From positions 61,710 through 101,324 of the forward strand of contig DBQD01000054.1 of the NCBI GenBank assembly GCA_002305715.1: a stretch of DNA of 39,615 nucleotides, read 5' to 3'. The notes beneath the pieces are model-generated. The model worked only from the letters and a program-made list of their open reading frames with translations. It ran no database searches and was not told where the DNA came from. Shown here one piece after another: positions 1 to 9,052 of this stretch. This DNA comes from Proteiniphilum sp. UBA1403. Lineage in GTDB: Bacteria; Bacteroidota; Bacteroidia; Bacteroidales; Dysgonomonadaceae. Positions within the stretch are counted from its first letter, which is position 1, and each line of letters begins with the position of its first letter. The position numbers and the translations under genes were made by a program.

Positions 1-22
1 TAATCTGACTCTAATCTGACTC
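1..22. repeat. Two tandem copies of an 11-bp unit
   Basis: The unit TAATCTGACTC occurs twice head to tail at the very start of the window. It may continue upstream, outside what can be seen. It lies about 40 bp before the promoter box of the first gene. No function is assigned. Confidence 0.6.
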
Positions 23-62
23 TATTTATAATACCCGGTTTTCGTAATTGAATTTATTGCAC

Positions 63-70
63 TACTTTTG
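63..70 (+). promoter_or_regulatory. Probable -7 box of the GT4 glycosyltransferase gene
   Basis: TACTTTTG matches the Bacteroidetes -7 consensus TAnnTTTG and lies 56 bp before the ATG at 127. A clear TTG is missing at the expected -33 distance (only a T-run at about 39-42), so this is a moderate call. Confidence 0.45.
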
Positions 71-126
71 TACACGGTTATATAACAAGTGAATTCTGCA
101 AAGTTAAAAATATTTTCGGTTTATTA

Positions 127-1203
127 ATGAAAAAACGACTGCTCGTTGATCTCTCTTCACTTAAAAATATCTATTCAGGGTTGGGACAAATTGCGTTGAG
201 TTACGGCACCTATTTTAAAGAACATTATAGAAAAGATAATGCACCTTATGAATTGACATTGCTGTTGCCAAAGAGGTACTTTGGACACTTTGGGGATGAG
301 GTGAAGTATCTCTCTTCTACCAATATTTTTAGAAAGCATCTCCGTTTCTTTTTTCCCAAGTTCGATATTTGGCACTCCATTCATCAACTGAGTCGTTTTA
401 TGCCGAACAGCAAGGATACCAAATATATCCTTACCGTGCACGACCTGAACTTTTTGTACGAAAAAACGGCTGGAGCCAGAGAACGGAGATTCAAGAGAAT
501 ACAAAAGAAAGTTGATAGAGCTGATGAGATCGTTTGTATTTCTCATTTTACGAAAAACGAGGTAAAGCGTAATCTTCAATTGGTTGAAAAGAAATGTAAA
601 GTAATATACAACAAGGTGAATTTACTTGATGTGAATCTGGCGAAGAAACCTGACCAAGCCATTAAGGAGCCTTTTTTCTTTACAATGGGAGTCATCAATA
701 AGAAGAAAAACTTCCATGTATTGCTCGATCTGATGAAGCTAATGCCCGATAAGCATCTATATATTGTTGGGATGAAGGCTGATGCTGCAAATAATAGGTA
801 TGCCAGATTAATGAAGGAACGAATAGAGAACGAGCGGATCCATAATGTAACACTCAGGGGACCGGTGTCGCACAAAGAGAAGATATGGATGTATCAGCAC
901 TGTGAGGCATTTTTCTTTCCCTCTTTGTTGGAGGGTTTTGGTATGCCTGTGATTGAGGCTATGCAGTTTGGAAAGCCTGTTTTCTCATCACGCGAAACAA
1001 GCCTACATGAAATTGGTGGAGAATTTGCCTACTTTTGGAATAACTTTAATCCGGAGGAGATGAAGCAACTGATTGATGAGAAACTGATGCAGTTTTATCA
1101 AAATGAAAGTCTGGCAGATAAGGTAAAAGTGTATGCCAAATCGTTTGCAAATGATAAACACTTTGAAGAATATGAAGAGTTATACAAAACCGCTAGAGAT
1201 TGA
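127..1203 (+). CDS. GT4-family glycosyltransferase
   Basis: A 358-residue GT-B fold glycosyltransferase, probably transferring an activated sugar to a surface-polysaccharide intermediate at the cytoplasmic face of the membrane. The C-terminal half carries the GT4 signature: the EX7E pair is at about E269 and E277 in the segment EGFGMPVIEAMQFGKPV, preceded by the GVINKKKN donor-domain start near residue 188. There is no signal peptide or transmembrane segment. The ATG at 127 has a Bacteroidetes-type -7 box upstream. The 3' end overlaps the next gene, a Stealth-type sugar-phosphate transferase, so the two are translationally linked and probably build the same glycan. The sugar and acceptor cannot be read from sequence. 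The rest of the polysaccharide locus, if any, lies to the left of the window. Confidence 0.88.
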   Translation: MKKRLLVDLSSLKNIYSGLGQIALSYGTYFKEHYRKDNAPYELTLLLPKRYFGHFGDEVKYLSSTNIFRKHLRFFFPKFDIWHSIHQLSRFMPNSKDTKYILTVHDLNFLYEKTAGARERRFKRIQKKVDRADEIVCISHFTKNEVKRNLQLVEKKCKVIYNKVNLLDVNLAKKPDQAIKEPFFFTMGVINKKKNFHVLLDLMKLMPDKHLYIVGMKADAANNRYARLMKERIENERIHNVTLRGPVSHKEKIWMYQHCEAFFFPSLLEGFGMPVIEAMQFGKPVFSSRETSLHEIGGEFAYFWNNFNPEEMKQLIDEKLMQFYQNESLADKVKVYAKSFANDKHFEEYEELYKTARD

Positions 1204-2128
1204 CCTGGTTTATCTTTGGGTAGATGGCAGTGATCAAGAGTGGCTAGCAAAAAAGAAACAATTCTTGGGTGAATCAATTAACCTGAATACCGAGGCTACC
1301 AGTAAAGCTCGAAATGCAGATAATGACGAGCTAAAGTATTCGTTGCGTTCAGCTGAGAAATATGCCCCATGGATTCGTCGAATATTCGTTGTTACGGATG
1401 AACAGACCCCAAAATGGCTAAATCTCCAGAATGAGAAGATTGAGATTGTTGACATCAGAAAGCTACTTCCTGCTGAAGCACTACCCTGCTATAATTCAGT
1501 GATTATTGAGCATTTTTTGTATAAAATCCCCGGATTATCGGAGCACTTTCTCTATGCGAACGATGATATGTTTTTCAATGCGCATGTAGAGCCAAGCTTC
1601 TTCTTCACAGAAGAGGGTACTCCCATTGTACGATTACAACGATCCTTTACTCACAAATGGATTAACCAATGTAGAAGAAGACTTAAAATACATACCAATA
1701 TATACCGGAAAACCATTGAAAGAGCGGCTCTATTAATCGATGAAAAGTATGGTAAATACTATTCGGGTACTCCTCATCACAATATCGACTCCTATTTGAA
1801 GTCTGATTATCAATATGTCTCAGCTGATCTTTTCCGACAAGAGATTGGCTCTACTATTACGCATCACCTCAGAAGTGTGGACGATATTCAACGTATTGTT
1901 TATTTATATTATGCGTTGGCAGCAAAAAGAGGAACTCTGCGTTATGTTTCTCGAAGGGAGTCTTGTAGGATACGCATTCATAAACCCGACTTCATGGGTT
2001 TTATTCGTACATACAAACCGACTCTTTTTTGTTTGAACGATAGCCATCATGCTACGGATGAGGACAGAGGTAGGGTGGTTCCTTTTCTGGAAAACCTTTT
2101 TCCGGAAAAATCTTCCTTTGAACGTTAA
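1172..2128 (+). CDS. Stealth-family sugar-phosphate transferase (first copy)
   Basis: A 318-residue protein with the four conserved regions of the Stealth family, which includes capsule hexose-1-phosphate transferases and the human GlcNAc-1-phosphotransferase. CR1 is DLVYLWVDGSD at residues 11-21. CR2 runs from about 47 to 134 with ELKYSLRSAEKYAPW and ends in NDD (130-132). A CR3-like part has GTPHHNIDSYL near 199. CR4 starts at FCLND (286-290) and ends FPEKSSFE. The frame is open from an ATG at 1133, but CR1 is normally close to the N-terminus, so I chose the ATG at 1172; even so it overlaps the upstream glycosyltransferase by 32 bp. Family knowledge implies transfer of a sugar phosphate to a growing glycan, giving phosphodiester-linked polymers. 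The substrate is unknown. It pairs with a second, divergent Stealth gene facing it. Confidence 0.85.
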   Translation: MKSYTKPLEIDLVYLWVDGSDQEWLAKKKQFLGESINLNTEATSKARNADNDELKYSLRSAEKYAPWIRRIFVVTDEQTPKWLNLQNEKIEIVDIRKLLPAEALPCYNSVIIEHFLYKIPGLSEHFLYANDDMFFNAHVEPSFFFTEEGTPIVRLQRSFTHKWINQCRRRLKIHTNIYRKTIERAALLIDEKYGKYYSGTPHHNIDSYLKSDYQYVSADLFRQEIGSTITHHLRSVDDIQRIVYLYYALAAKRGTLRYVSRRESCRIRIHKPDFMGFIRTYKPTLFCLNDSHHATDEDRGRVVPFLENLFPEKSSFER

Positions 2129-2134
2129 AGGAAA

Positions 2135-2168
2135 GGGTGCTTGGCTCAAAATTAACGCCATAGCACCC
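2135..2168. terminator. Bidirectional terminator between two convergent Stealth genes
   Basis: GGGTGCT-TGGC (2135-2145) pairs with GCCA-T-AGCACCC (2157-2168), an 11-bp stem with one bulged T and an 11-nt loop. It begins 7 nt after the stop of the plus-strand gene. Reading on the minus strand it is followed by a T-rich run, so it could end the minus-strand transcript too. Confidence 0.6.
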
Positions 2169-2257
2169 CGCAATAATATTGTTCTTCTCTATTCGAAATC
2201 GAAATCTATTCAATTCGAATTTCTATTCTACTCGTTAAAAATTCCATTTCTACTCAA

Positions 2258-3250
2258 TTAGAGCTCAAAGCCCGACTTTTCCGGTAGTATCGATTCAAAT
2301 GCTAGCTCCAATTCTTGCATCACCTTCTCATAGTTTCTGATGTGCGCGTTGTCGTTGAGGCAGATCAACTTGTAACGTTGGTTTCTAATGGCCTGAATTG
2401 CCTGCTTCGAACGAAGAATAAGTGGGAACATTTTGGTGTCCTGATAGGTGTTGTAGGGCTCAAAATGGGAGTTGCATATTTGCCAGGCTCTGAACAGCTC
2501 CTGTGTATAGTCTTCAGGACTGCGAAAGCGATTCTTGGAAACTTTCGTAAGCCGCTCTCCTGCATAATCCCACACCTCCTCAAATGTCGATTTCAAATAA
2601 GGTTGTGCATTGTGTGGGGTTATCAATGTCACAAACTTGTCGTATGGCTTGAGAAGTCGTGTCAAATTGGCTTTCTTACCATACGAAGGATGGAACCACT
2701 TATCATGATCTCTTTGTAAAACCGTTTTCTTGTCAAATCGTTCGTTGATGACTCGGATGTTGTTTTTCAAACATTTCGACCAAAGCCCCATGCCTGAATT
2801 GTAACGAAAGGCGGCAATATCATTGGGAAGTCCGTTTTTATAAAAACGACTCTCCGGGAGATCATTGATGATGAAAAAATCATCGTTGAAGTAGACAAAC
2901 TGATCCGCTATTCCAGGTATCTTATGCAGATAAATCTCAATGAGAGAGGAATTGAACACCGGTAGGAATTCATTGGGTATATAATCGGTATGGTTGATCA
3001 ACGAAAGTTTCGGGTGATTGGGATTGAGCCAATCCGGTTTTTGACCACAGGTAACAAAGTGTACCTTTCTTACCCAAGGGGCAAATTTTTCTACTCCTCT
3101 GAACCAGTACTTTAAAAAGCCATGATCCCTGAAACGAGCTTCAGATACCTCATTCTTTTTGTTGTCAATCTTACCGGAATATTGTGCAAAATCGGCTTTC
3201 CATTTCGGATCGTTCATGTCGACCCATGTGATGACAAAATCGATGGCCAT
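2258..3250 (-). CDS. Stealth-family sugar-phosphate transferase (second copy)
   Basis: A 330-residue second member of the Stealth family. CR1 is DFVITWVDMNDPKW at residues 4-17. CR2 includes EARFRDHGFLKYWFRGVEKF and ends with FNDDFF (121-126). A CR3-like stretch has TPHNAQPYL, and CR4 begins ICLND and ends PEKSGFE. It is clearly diverged from the first copy (VDMND against VDGSD in CR1; RDHGFLKYWFR against DNDELKYSLRS in CR2), so the two probably use different donors or acceptors. The ATG lies 1 bp after the gltX stop codon, so it is almost certainly read from the gltX transcript. It converges on the first Stealth gene across a terminator hairpin. The exact sugar-phosphate is unknown. Confidence 0.86.
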   Translation of the reverse strand: MAIDFVITWVDMNDPKWKADFAQYSGKIDNKKNEVSEARFRDHGFLKYWFRGVEKFAPWVRKVHFVTCGQKPDWLNPNHPKLSLINHTDYIPNEFLPVFNSSLIEIYLHKIPGIADQFVYFNDDFFIINDLPESRFYKNGLPNDIAAFRYNSGMGLWSKCLKNNIRVINERFDKKTVLQRDHDKWFHPSYGKKANLTRLLKPYDKFVTLITPHNAQPYLKSTFEEVWDYAGERLTKVSKNRFRSPEDYTQELFRAWQICNSHFEPYNTYQDTKMFPLILRSKQAIQAIRNQRYKLICLNDNAHIRNYEKVMQELELAFESILPEKSGFEL

Positions 3251-3251
3251 T

Positions 3252-4793
3252 TTATAGTTTGTTTAAATTTTCCATGAGTGTTGGAATGAGCTGAATAGCT
3301 CGTTCAAGACGTTTAATGGTTTCATCCTTACCAATCACTTCTGTTATGTGGAACATGTGGACACCCTTGCCTTCTCCCACAATAGCAAGACGGAAGGCGT
3401 TCATGGTGTTCCCCATATGAAATTGGTTTTGCTGAATCCAATCCATCACAATGTGCTCTTGGTTCTCTGCTGAGAAATCCTCGATCCCGCGAAGAAGATC
3501 TGCAAGTTGTTGCATCTGTTCAGTCGTATCGTTTTTCCAACGTTTGCGCATCGTTTTCTCGTCGTAACGTTCCGGTGCAACAAAGAAATAGGCGGACTGA
3601 TCCCACAATTCTTTCACAAAATGTATACGGTCTTTCACCAATGACACAATACGGGTAACCTTTTCAGGTGTGACTTTAATCTCCTTTTCTTCAAGTATTG
3701 GCATAAAGAGAGCTGCCAACTGGTTATCGGGTAAACGGAGAATATATTGGTGATTGAACCACTTGGCCTTTTCTACATCGAATTTAGCGCCACTCTTACT
3801 GCATCGTTCAAATGAAAAAGCAGCGATTAATTCCTCCAATGAGAAGATCTCCTGCTCGGTGCCGGGGTTCCATCCTAGGAATGCAAGGAAATTAATCACG
3901 GCCTCTGGGAGGTAACCACTTTCGCGGTAACCTGAAGAAATATCTCCAGAGGAGGGGTCTTTCCATTTCAGTGGGAATACGGGAAATCCGAGACGGTCGC
4001 CGTCACGTTTGCTCAACTTTCCATTACCCTCAGGTTTAAGCAAGAGCGGCAAGTGGGCAAAGCAAGGCATGGTTTCTTCCCATCCAAGACTCCGATAAAG
4101 CCATACATGCAACGGAGCCGAAGGGAGCCATTCTTCACCACGGATTACATGGGTGATCTCCATCAGATGATCATCTACTATGTTGGCCAAGTGATAGGTT
4201 GGTAGTTCATCTGCCGATTTGTAAATAACCTTGTCGTCAAGTACCGATGAGTTGATCGATACGTCGCCACGAATCATATCATGTACAACGATTTCGTGCC
4301 CGGGTTCTACCTTTATACGTACCACATATTGGGCTCCTGCTGCAAGTAGAGACTCAGTTTCCTCTGAACTTAATGTCAGTGAATTACGCATGTGGTGCCT
4401 AGTGGAAGCATCATACTGAAAGTTCGGTATCTCCGTGCGGGCTTTTTCCAATTCCTCGGGTGTATCAAAAGCGATGTAAGCAGCACCTTTTTCTAAGAGT
4501 TCCTGTACATACTTTTTATAGATTTCTTTTCGCTGCGACTGCCTATATGGGCCATATTTACCTCCTTTTGAGGGGCTCTCGTCGAAAGAAAGGCCCATCC
4601 AGTTGAAGGTTTCCTGGATATATTCTTCGGCACCCGGAACAAAACGGGTGGTGTCGGTATCCTCAATGCGGAGAATGAAATCACCGCCTGTTTGTTTTGC
4701 ATAGAGGTAGTTGTAGAGTGCTGTACGAACCCCACCAATATGTAGTGGGCCAGTGGGACTGGGAGCAAAACGGACTCTTGTCTTTTGTTGCAT
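3252..4793 (-). CDS. gltX: Glutamyl-tRNA synthetase
   Basis: A 513-residue class I aminoacyl-tRNA synthetase that charges tRNA-Glu in the cytoplasm. The HIGH-type motif sits in PSPTGPLHIGG (11-21) and the KMSKS loop is KLSKRDGDRLGFPV starting at residue 259. The RIEDTD segment at 42-47 and IRGEEWLPSAPLHV near 217 are typical of GluRS rather than GlnRS. The stretch after the KLSKR loop (FPLKWKDPSSGD) is a short insertion that I associate with Bacteroidetes enzymes. The ATG at 4793 follows a strong promoter at 4892-4922. The Stealth gene starts 1 bp downstream, an unusual partner for a synthetase. Confidence 0.97.
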   Translation of the reverse strand: MQQKTRVRFAPSPTGPLHIGGVRTALYNYLYAKQTGGDFILRIEDTDTTRFVPGAEEYIQETFNWMGLSFDESPSKGGKYGPYRQSQRKEIYKKYVQELLEKGAAYIAFDTPEELEKARTEIPNFQYDASTRHHMRNSLTLSSEETESLLAAGAQYVVRIKVEPGHEIVVHDMIRGDVSINSSVLDDKVIYKSADELPTYHLANIVDDHLMEITHVIRGEEWLPSAPLHVWLYRSLGWEETMPCFAHLPLLLKPEGNGKLSKRDGDRLGFPVFPLKWKDPSSGDISSGYRESGYLPEAVINFLAFLGWNPGTEQEIFSLEELIAAFSFERCSKSGAKFDVEKAKWFNHQYILRLPDNQLAALFMPILEEKEIKVTPEKVTRIVSLVKDRIHFVKELWDQSAYFFVAPERYDEKTMRKRWKNDTTEQMQQLADLLRGIEDFSAENQEHIVMDWIQQNQFHMGNTMNAFRLAIVGEGKGVHMFHITEVIGKDETIKRLERAIQLIPTLMENLNKL

Positions 4794-4891
4794 CTGATAT
4801 CTATATTTTTAACGGTCTTCATCGCAAATGGTACGTTCAGTAGAGAGAACAGGTTGTCTTGTTTGCGAAAATGGACCGACATTACAAATTG

Positions 4892-4922
4892 CAAAAGTAC
4901 ATGAAAAACCCTGCATTTACAA
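4892..4922 (-). promoter_or_regulatory. Bacteroidetes-type promoter of gltX
   Basis: On the minus strand, TTG (4920-4922) is followed after exactly 20 nt by TACTTTTG (4892-4899), a full match to the TAnnTTTG -7 box. Transcription should start near 4885, giving a leader of about 90 nt before gltX. Confidence 0.75.
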
Positions 4923-4965
4923 GTAGATAGAATGAAAAACATTTATAGCTGACATGGTGAGGGAC

Positions 4966-5586
4966 TCAAGTCAGAAATAGGATGCTTTCATTTCCCATAT
5001 TGTAGAGGAGGTCAATGATGCTTAGATTTGGTATAAAGCCGTTTTTATCGGCAAATACTTGATAGTAACGGGGAGTAACACCTATGGCATCCTTCTTAGG
5101 ATGGATTGCCTCACGCAGGTCATAATAGTCACTTGGATTGGTTTCAATATACTCTTGTGTATACGATACGGCTGCTTCAATTCCGATTAAACGGCAGATA
5201 AGATGTCGAAGTTCCTCATTGAAGTCGTGAAGATATTCGAATCGCTTCTGGTAAAATGGGCGAAAATCATCTTCGTAGTATTCAAAGAAGGGTGTGGAGT
5301 TGTATGCCGAAACAATGGCATTCCAATGTAGATGCTGCCAATTTCCATGATCGGCAATGCGGATATCTTTCATTTTGCCTTTTCCGGAAATAGGCTTTTC
5401 CACCGGTATGCTCAACGAAAGCAGACCATTGGCGCCACCTATATGGCACCGGTTTCGGTAAGACTGCTTCTGATAATGATCGTTTACTTCAAGTACAGCA
5501 CTCTCCGCATGATTTAGCGCAGCATAATACTCTATCGGTGCAAGGTAAAGAGAAGAAAGAAGAACCGTTTTCGATTGTTCCATCAT
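4966..5586 (-). CDS. WbqC-like family protein
   Basis: A 206-residue soluble protein resembling the WbqC-like family, named from a gene found in O-antigen clusters; its biochemistry is not settled. Visible family features are the N-terminal SLYLAPIEYYAAL (12-24), the RNRCHIGGANGLLSLSIPV block (about 45-63) and the HLHWNAIVSAYNSTPFFEYYEDD segment in the middle. No signal peptide or membrane segment is seen. Two adjacent ATG codons (5586 and 5583) are possible starts. It lies 43 bp after lepB and is probably the last gene of a dapB-lepB-WbqC transcript. The link to signal peptidase is positional only; a role in surface glycan or amino-sugar chemistry is a guess from the family name. Confidence 0.8.
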   Translation of the reverse strand: MMEQSKTVLLSSLYLAPIEYYAALNHAESAVLEVNDHYQKQSYRNRCHIGGANGLLSLSIPVEKPISGKGKMKDIRIADHGNWQHLHWNAIVSAYNSTPFFEYYEDDFRPFYQKRFEYLHDFNEELRHLICRLIGIEAAVSYTQEYIETNPSDYYDLREAIHPKKDAIGVTPRYYQVFADKNGFIPNLSIIDLLYNMGNESILFLT

Positions 5587-5629
5587 GGGCTACATCATCT
5601 CATCAATTCGGCGAACTTTCCATCAAATC

Positions 5630-7099
5630 TTATGCAGGTATCTTTGCGCTGTGGAACAATCTTTTCCATCGGATCTTTCCGTTGAACCATCCTTTATCTT
5701 TGTCCAACGAAAGCCAAATGAGCATCGGGCTACCTACGATATGATCCTCCGGAACGAAACCCCAAACGCGTGAATCTGCAGAGTTGTGACGGTTGTCGCC
5801 CATCATGAAATAATAATCGAACTTGAACGTATAGGTGTCAGCTAAAACGCCGTTGATATACACTTTGCCATCGTGATATGCAAAGTCGTTTCCTTCGTAG
5901 TTTTTGATGCAACGTTCATATGCAGCTACTTTGAAATCCACATCCGTATCGAATGTAAGGGTCGCTCCCTTCTTCGGAATCCAAAGAGGGCCAAAGGTAT
6001 CGCGAGTCCATCCTGTTTCGTAATTCAACGGATAGTAGTAGCTCATACCCGGTTGTTCTTTTTCTTTAATCACATCCCAGACGAAGGGTTTCGACTTCAA
6101 TATGGCAATCATCTCATCGGTAAGGGGTATACTGTAGTAAATTCTACCATTGTTCCCATTTCGTTGCTGTAGGCCAAAGAGTGACAAACTAAGGCTGTCT
6201 ACACCCGTTAAATCTTGGGAGCGTGAGATGGTCTGTCCATACGCATCTTGCATATAATAATCAACTTTGCTAACGCCCAACTCCTCGAATAACTCGGTAG
6301 AGATCTGAGTCCCATCTGTATGAATCAGGTAGTTGTGCTGCGAGTAGCGGGGATTAGGGATTAGGTTCCCGTCGATAAACAGGCTGTCATTTCTAAGTGA
6401 TATGGTCTCGCCGGGAAGGCCAATGCACCTTTTCACATAGTTTTCACGACGATCTACTGGTCGGTAAACAATTTCACCGTAGGTACGTCTATCGGCACGC
6501 ACCCCTGCACTACCATTGGCATTGTGTTTTGCCAACGAGTAAAAGTCGACCCCCTGCTGATTGAGAGCTACAGTGTCTCCGGTAGGGAAATTAAATACCA
6601 CAATGTCATTCCTTTCTACTTTGCCAAAACCTTTCAGTCGCTTGTATTTCCACTGTGGTTTATCGATATAGGATTTGCCGCCTACAATGGGCATTGTGTG
6701 TTGCGCCAAGGGAAACGATAGCGGTGTAATAGGTGCACGTGGTCCATAGCTCAGCTTACTCACTGCCAGAAAATCTCCCACGAGAAGCGACTTCTCAAGC
6801 GATGATGTCGGTATCTGATAATTCTGAAAGAAGAAGGTGTTGATAAAGTAGACAGCAATCAATGCAAAGACAATTGCATCTACCCATTCCATGGTCTTGC
6901 GGAAAGCTTCGTTCTTTGAGTTCTTCCAAAATCCCCAAGGTACAAACTTGGTGATGTAGATGTCAAGAAAAAGGAAGATAAAGAGCATGATCCAGGGAGA
7001 ACCTGCCCAGAAAGCGAATAGGATGGTGAGTACCACCCATACGGCAAACCAAATCCATTGGCGGCTCGTAGCGTTAGAAAATCGTTGTTTGAGTTGCAT
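5630..7099 (-). CDS. lepB: Signal peptidase I
   Basis: A 489-residue membrane serine protease that removes signal peptides from exported proteins at the outer face of the cytoplasmic membrane. Two or three N-terminal hydrophobic segments (about 14-55 and 72-92) anchor it. The catalytic serine is S100 in IPTSSLEKSLLVGD, the general-base lysine is K223 in VKRCIGLPGE, and box E is GDNRHNSADSR at 434-444. The protein is much longer than the E. coli enzyme (324 residues). The extra length lies between boxes D and E, as I would expect for Bacteroidetes SPase I. It follows dapB by 21 bp and precedes the WbqC-like gene by 43 bp, so the three are probably one operon. Confidence 0.95.
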   Translation of the reverse strand: MQLKQRFSNATSRQWIWFAVWVVLTILFAFWAGSPWIMLFIFLFLDIYITKFVPWGFWKNSKNEAFRKTMEWVDAIVFALIAVYFINTFFFQNYQIPTSSLEKSLLVGDFLAVSKLSYGPRAPITPLSFPLAQHTMPIVGGKSYIDKPQWKYKRLKGFGKVERNDIVVFNFPTGDTVALNQQGVDFYSLAKHNANGSAGVRADRRTYGEIVYRPVDRRENYVKRCIGLPGETISLRNDSLFIDGNLIPNPRYSQHNYLIHTDGTQISTELFEELGVSKVDYYMQDAYGQTISRSQDLTGVDSLSLSLFGLQQRNGNNGRIYYSIPLTDEMIAILKSKPFVWDVIKEKEQPGMSYYYPLNYETGWTRDTFGPLWIPKKGATLTFDTDVDFKVAAYERCIKNYEGNDFAYHDGKVYINGVLADTYTFKFDYYFMMGDNRHNSADSRVWGFVPEDHIVGSPMLIWLSLDKDKGWFNGKIRWKRLFHSAKIPA

Positions 7100-7120
7100 T
7101 ATTATTTTCCTTTTTGTTTT

Positions 7121-7840
7121 TTACAAAATACCGAGCATGTCTTTCATCTCAAGAAAGCCTTGTTTACCTTTGGTATACTCTGCAGCCAAAACGGCACCCA
7201 TTGCAAGTGTTCTTCTGCTCTTTATTTCGTGAGAAATATGGAGGATGTCATCTTCCGATTCATAGGTCACACTGTGAATTCCCGGGACCTCGCCTTTGCG
7301 AATGGATGTAATGGGGAGCTCTTCTTTACTACCTTCTTCTCCTAATACCCATTTTTCTTTTCTGTCAAGTTGTGACAAGATTCCTTCAGCCAGCGTGATA
7401 GCTGTTCCGCTGGGGGCATCAAGTTTGTGAATGTGGTGTGTTTCTTCCATCCGTACGTCGTAATCCGGAAATTGGTTCATTATCTTGGCCAAATAGTTGT
7501 TCAACGCAAAGAAGATATTTACACCCAAGCTAAAGTTTGAAGCGTAGAAGAATGTTTTGCCTTCTTTTGCACAGGCGTCCTTTATTTCGGGTAGATGTTC
7601 CAGCCATCCTGTGGTGCCTGAAACAACTGGCACGCCGGCAGTGAAAGCACGCCGATAGTTTTGAAAGGCGCTGTCCGGTGTTGTAAACTCAATGGCTACA
7701 TCGGCACTACGAAAAGCGGAAGACTCAAATTTCTCCTCTTCATGCATATCGATGATACAAACCACTTCATGTCCTCTTTCAAGGGCAATCTTCTCAATTT
7801 CACGCCCCATCTTACCGTAACCGATCAGTGCTATCTTCAT
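7121..7840 (-). CDS. dapB: 4-Hydroxy-tetrahydrodipicolinate reductase
   Basis: A 239-residue NAD(P)H-dependent reductase of the diaminopimelate/lysine pathway, supplying lysine and peptidoglycan cross-link precursors. The N-terminal Rossmann motif is IGYGKMG (6-12), GTTGW is at 75-79, and SNFSLGVN is at 101-108. The catalytic block EETHHIHKLDAPSGTA (132-147) holds the His pair H135/H136 and K139. It is shorter than the E. coli protein (273 residues), in keeping with compact DapB forms. It is first in the dapB-lepB-WbqC cluster, with a -7 box about 86 bp before its ATG. Confidence 0.95.
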   Translation of the reverse strand: MKIALIGYGKMGREIEKIALERGHEVVCIIDMHEEEKFESSAFRSADVAIEFTTPDSAFQNYRRAFTAGVPVVSGTTGWLEHLPEIKDACAKEGKTFFYASNFSLGVNIFFALNNYLAKIMNQFPDYDVRMEETHHIHKLDAPSGTAITLAEGILSQLDRKEKWVLGEEGSKEELPITSIRKGEVPGIHSVTYESEDDILHISHEIKSRRTLAMGAVLAAEYTKGKQGFLEMKDMLGIL

Positions 7841-7925
7841 ATGTTTATTTCTCTGAATCTAGTTATATGCACTTGTCTGTGCATCGTTGAATAAAATTGA
7901 TACTTACTGTTATTTCAATTGTAAG

Positions 7926-7933
7926 CAAAAGTA
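7926..7933 (-). promoter_or_regulatory. Probable -7 box of the dapB-lepB-WbqC cluster
   Basis: TACTTTTG on the minus strand fully matches TAnnTTTG. No TTG lies at the usual 19-21 nt spacing upstream, so strength is uncertain. It sits in the 175-bp gap between the epimerase stop and the dapB start. Confidence 0.45.
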
Positions 7934-8015
7934 CAAAAATTGCTTGATTTACGCTATACCTAAGGTAAAATCACTCACTTTCCTTCCTAGTTGTACAATG
8001 TATTTAGGTCATCTT

Positions 8016-9029
8016 TCAAAGCCAGCCTTGCATACGATACCAAGCTATTGTCTTCTTTACTCCTTTTTCAAGCGGATATTTAGGATGGAAATCAATGTCA
8101 GTGCGTAAGGGTGTGATGTCGCACGACCAATTACGCTGTTTCATGATCCGGTACTTGTCGGTGTTAAATGTGGTTGCCTTTCCCAGCAATGATGCCATTT
8201 TCTCACTGATGTAAGCTGCCGGTTTGACAAGGAAGAGGGGAATGCTCACTTTTACTACATGTTTCTTGTGTAGTTCTCGTTGCACGATAGCATTAAACTC
8301 CTTGTCGGTATAGGAATTGCCATCGCTCACATTGTAGGCTTTTTTCCGAATACCTTTCTCAATGAGGGTGAAGATGATCTGTACAAGGTCCTCGCTATAG
8401 ATGAACGACAGCAGTTGCTTCTTGAAACCGGCACTGACGTTCAATCCCTTTTTTACAGCTTTCATCAAGATTAGGTAGTCATTATCGCGAGGACCATACA
8501 CACCGGTCGGCCGAATAATCAACCAGGGAAAGTCGGTAAGTCCCTGCAGATACTTTTCAGCCTTCAGCTTACTCAGACCGTACGCCGTATTTGGGTTGGG
8601 CTCATGATCCGCAGTGAGAGGCGTATAGCCTGTTTCGTCGCCTACACCCATGACACTAAGTGAACTCATCAATACAAATGAGTCGTTCAATGAATTTGTT
8701 TCCCTGAATGCCTCAATCAAGTTGAGTGTATATGTATAATTTATCCGATCGAAGTCCGATTTGTGCAAAGCTTTTGTCAGTCCGGCAATATGGATCACAT
8801 GATCGAAACTGCCATGCTCATCTTTGAATTGAAGGAGTTGCATCTTCAACTTTTCTTTGTCCTCATAGGGAAGATCTATGAAATGAAGACGCGAGTCCTG
8901 CAGATATTGGCGACTGCTGCTTGCGCGTATGCCCGCCCAAGTTTCATATCCTAACTCCAGTGCTTTATCCACGGCGGTACTGCCAATAAATCCACTGGCT
9001 CCGGTAATCAATACTTTTTTTCCGTTCAT
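8016..9029 (-). CDS. NAD-dependent epimerase/dehydratase (extended SDR)
   Basis: A 337-residue extended short-chain dehydrogenase/reductase acting on a nucleotide sugar or a similar carbonyl substrate. The cofactor motif GASGFIG is at 10-16, the catalytic serine region MSSLSVMG at 121-128, and the YxxxK pair is Y150 and K154 in AYGLSKLKAEKYL. RPTGVYGPRD follows at about 173-182, a common substrate-loop signature. The best description is a UDP-sugar epimerase or dehydratase-like enzyme; the substrate cannot be assigned. It stands alone, with its own possible promoter, divergent from rnr. Confidence 0.85.
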   Translation of the reverse strand: MNGKKVLITGASGFIGSTAVDKALELGYETWAGIRASSSRQYLQDSRLHFIDLPYEDKEKLKMQLLQFKDEHGSFDHVIHIAGLTKALHKSDFDRINYTYTLNLIEAFRETNSLNDSFVLMSSLSVMGVGDETGYTPLTADHEPNPNTAYGLSKLKAEKYLQGLTDFPWLIIRPTGVYGPRDNDYLILMKAVKKGLNVSAGFKKQLLSFIYSEDLVQIIFTLIEKGIRKKAYNVSDGNSYTDKEFNAIVQRELHKKHVVKVSIPLFLVKPAAYISEKMASLLGKATTFNTDKYRIMKQRNWSCDITPLRTDIDFHPKYPLEKGVKKTIAWYRMQGWL

Positions 9030-9052
9030 ACACTATCATCTCAAACTGTGGG

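Noticed and set aside
2190..2257. Repeated ATTCGAA-like words between the Stealth genes
   Set aside because: Imperfect, A+T-rich and not a clear repeat unit or hairpin.
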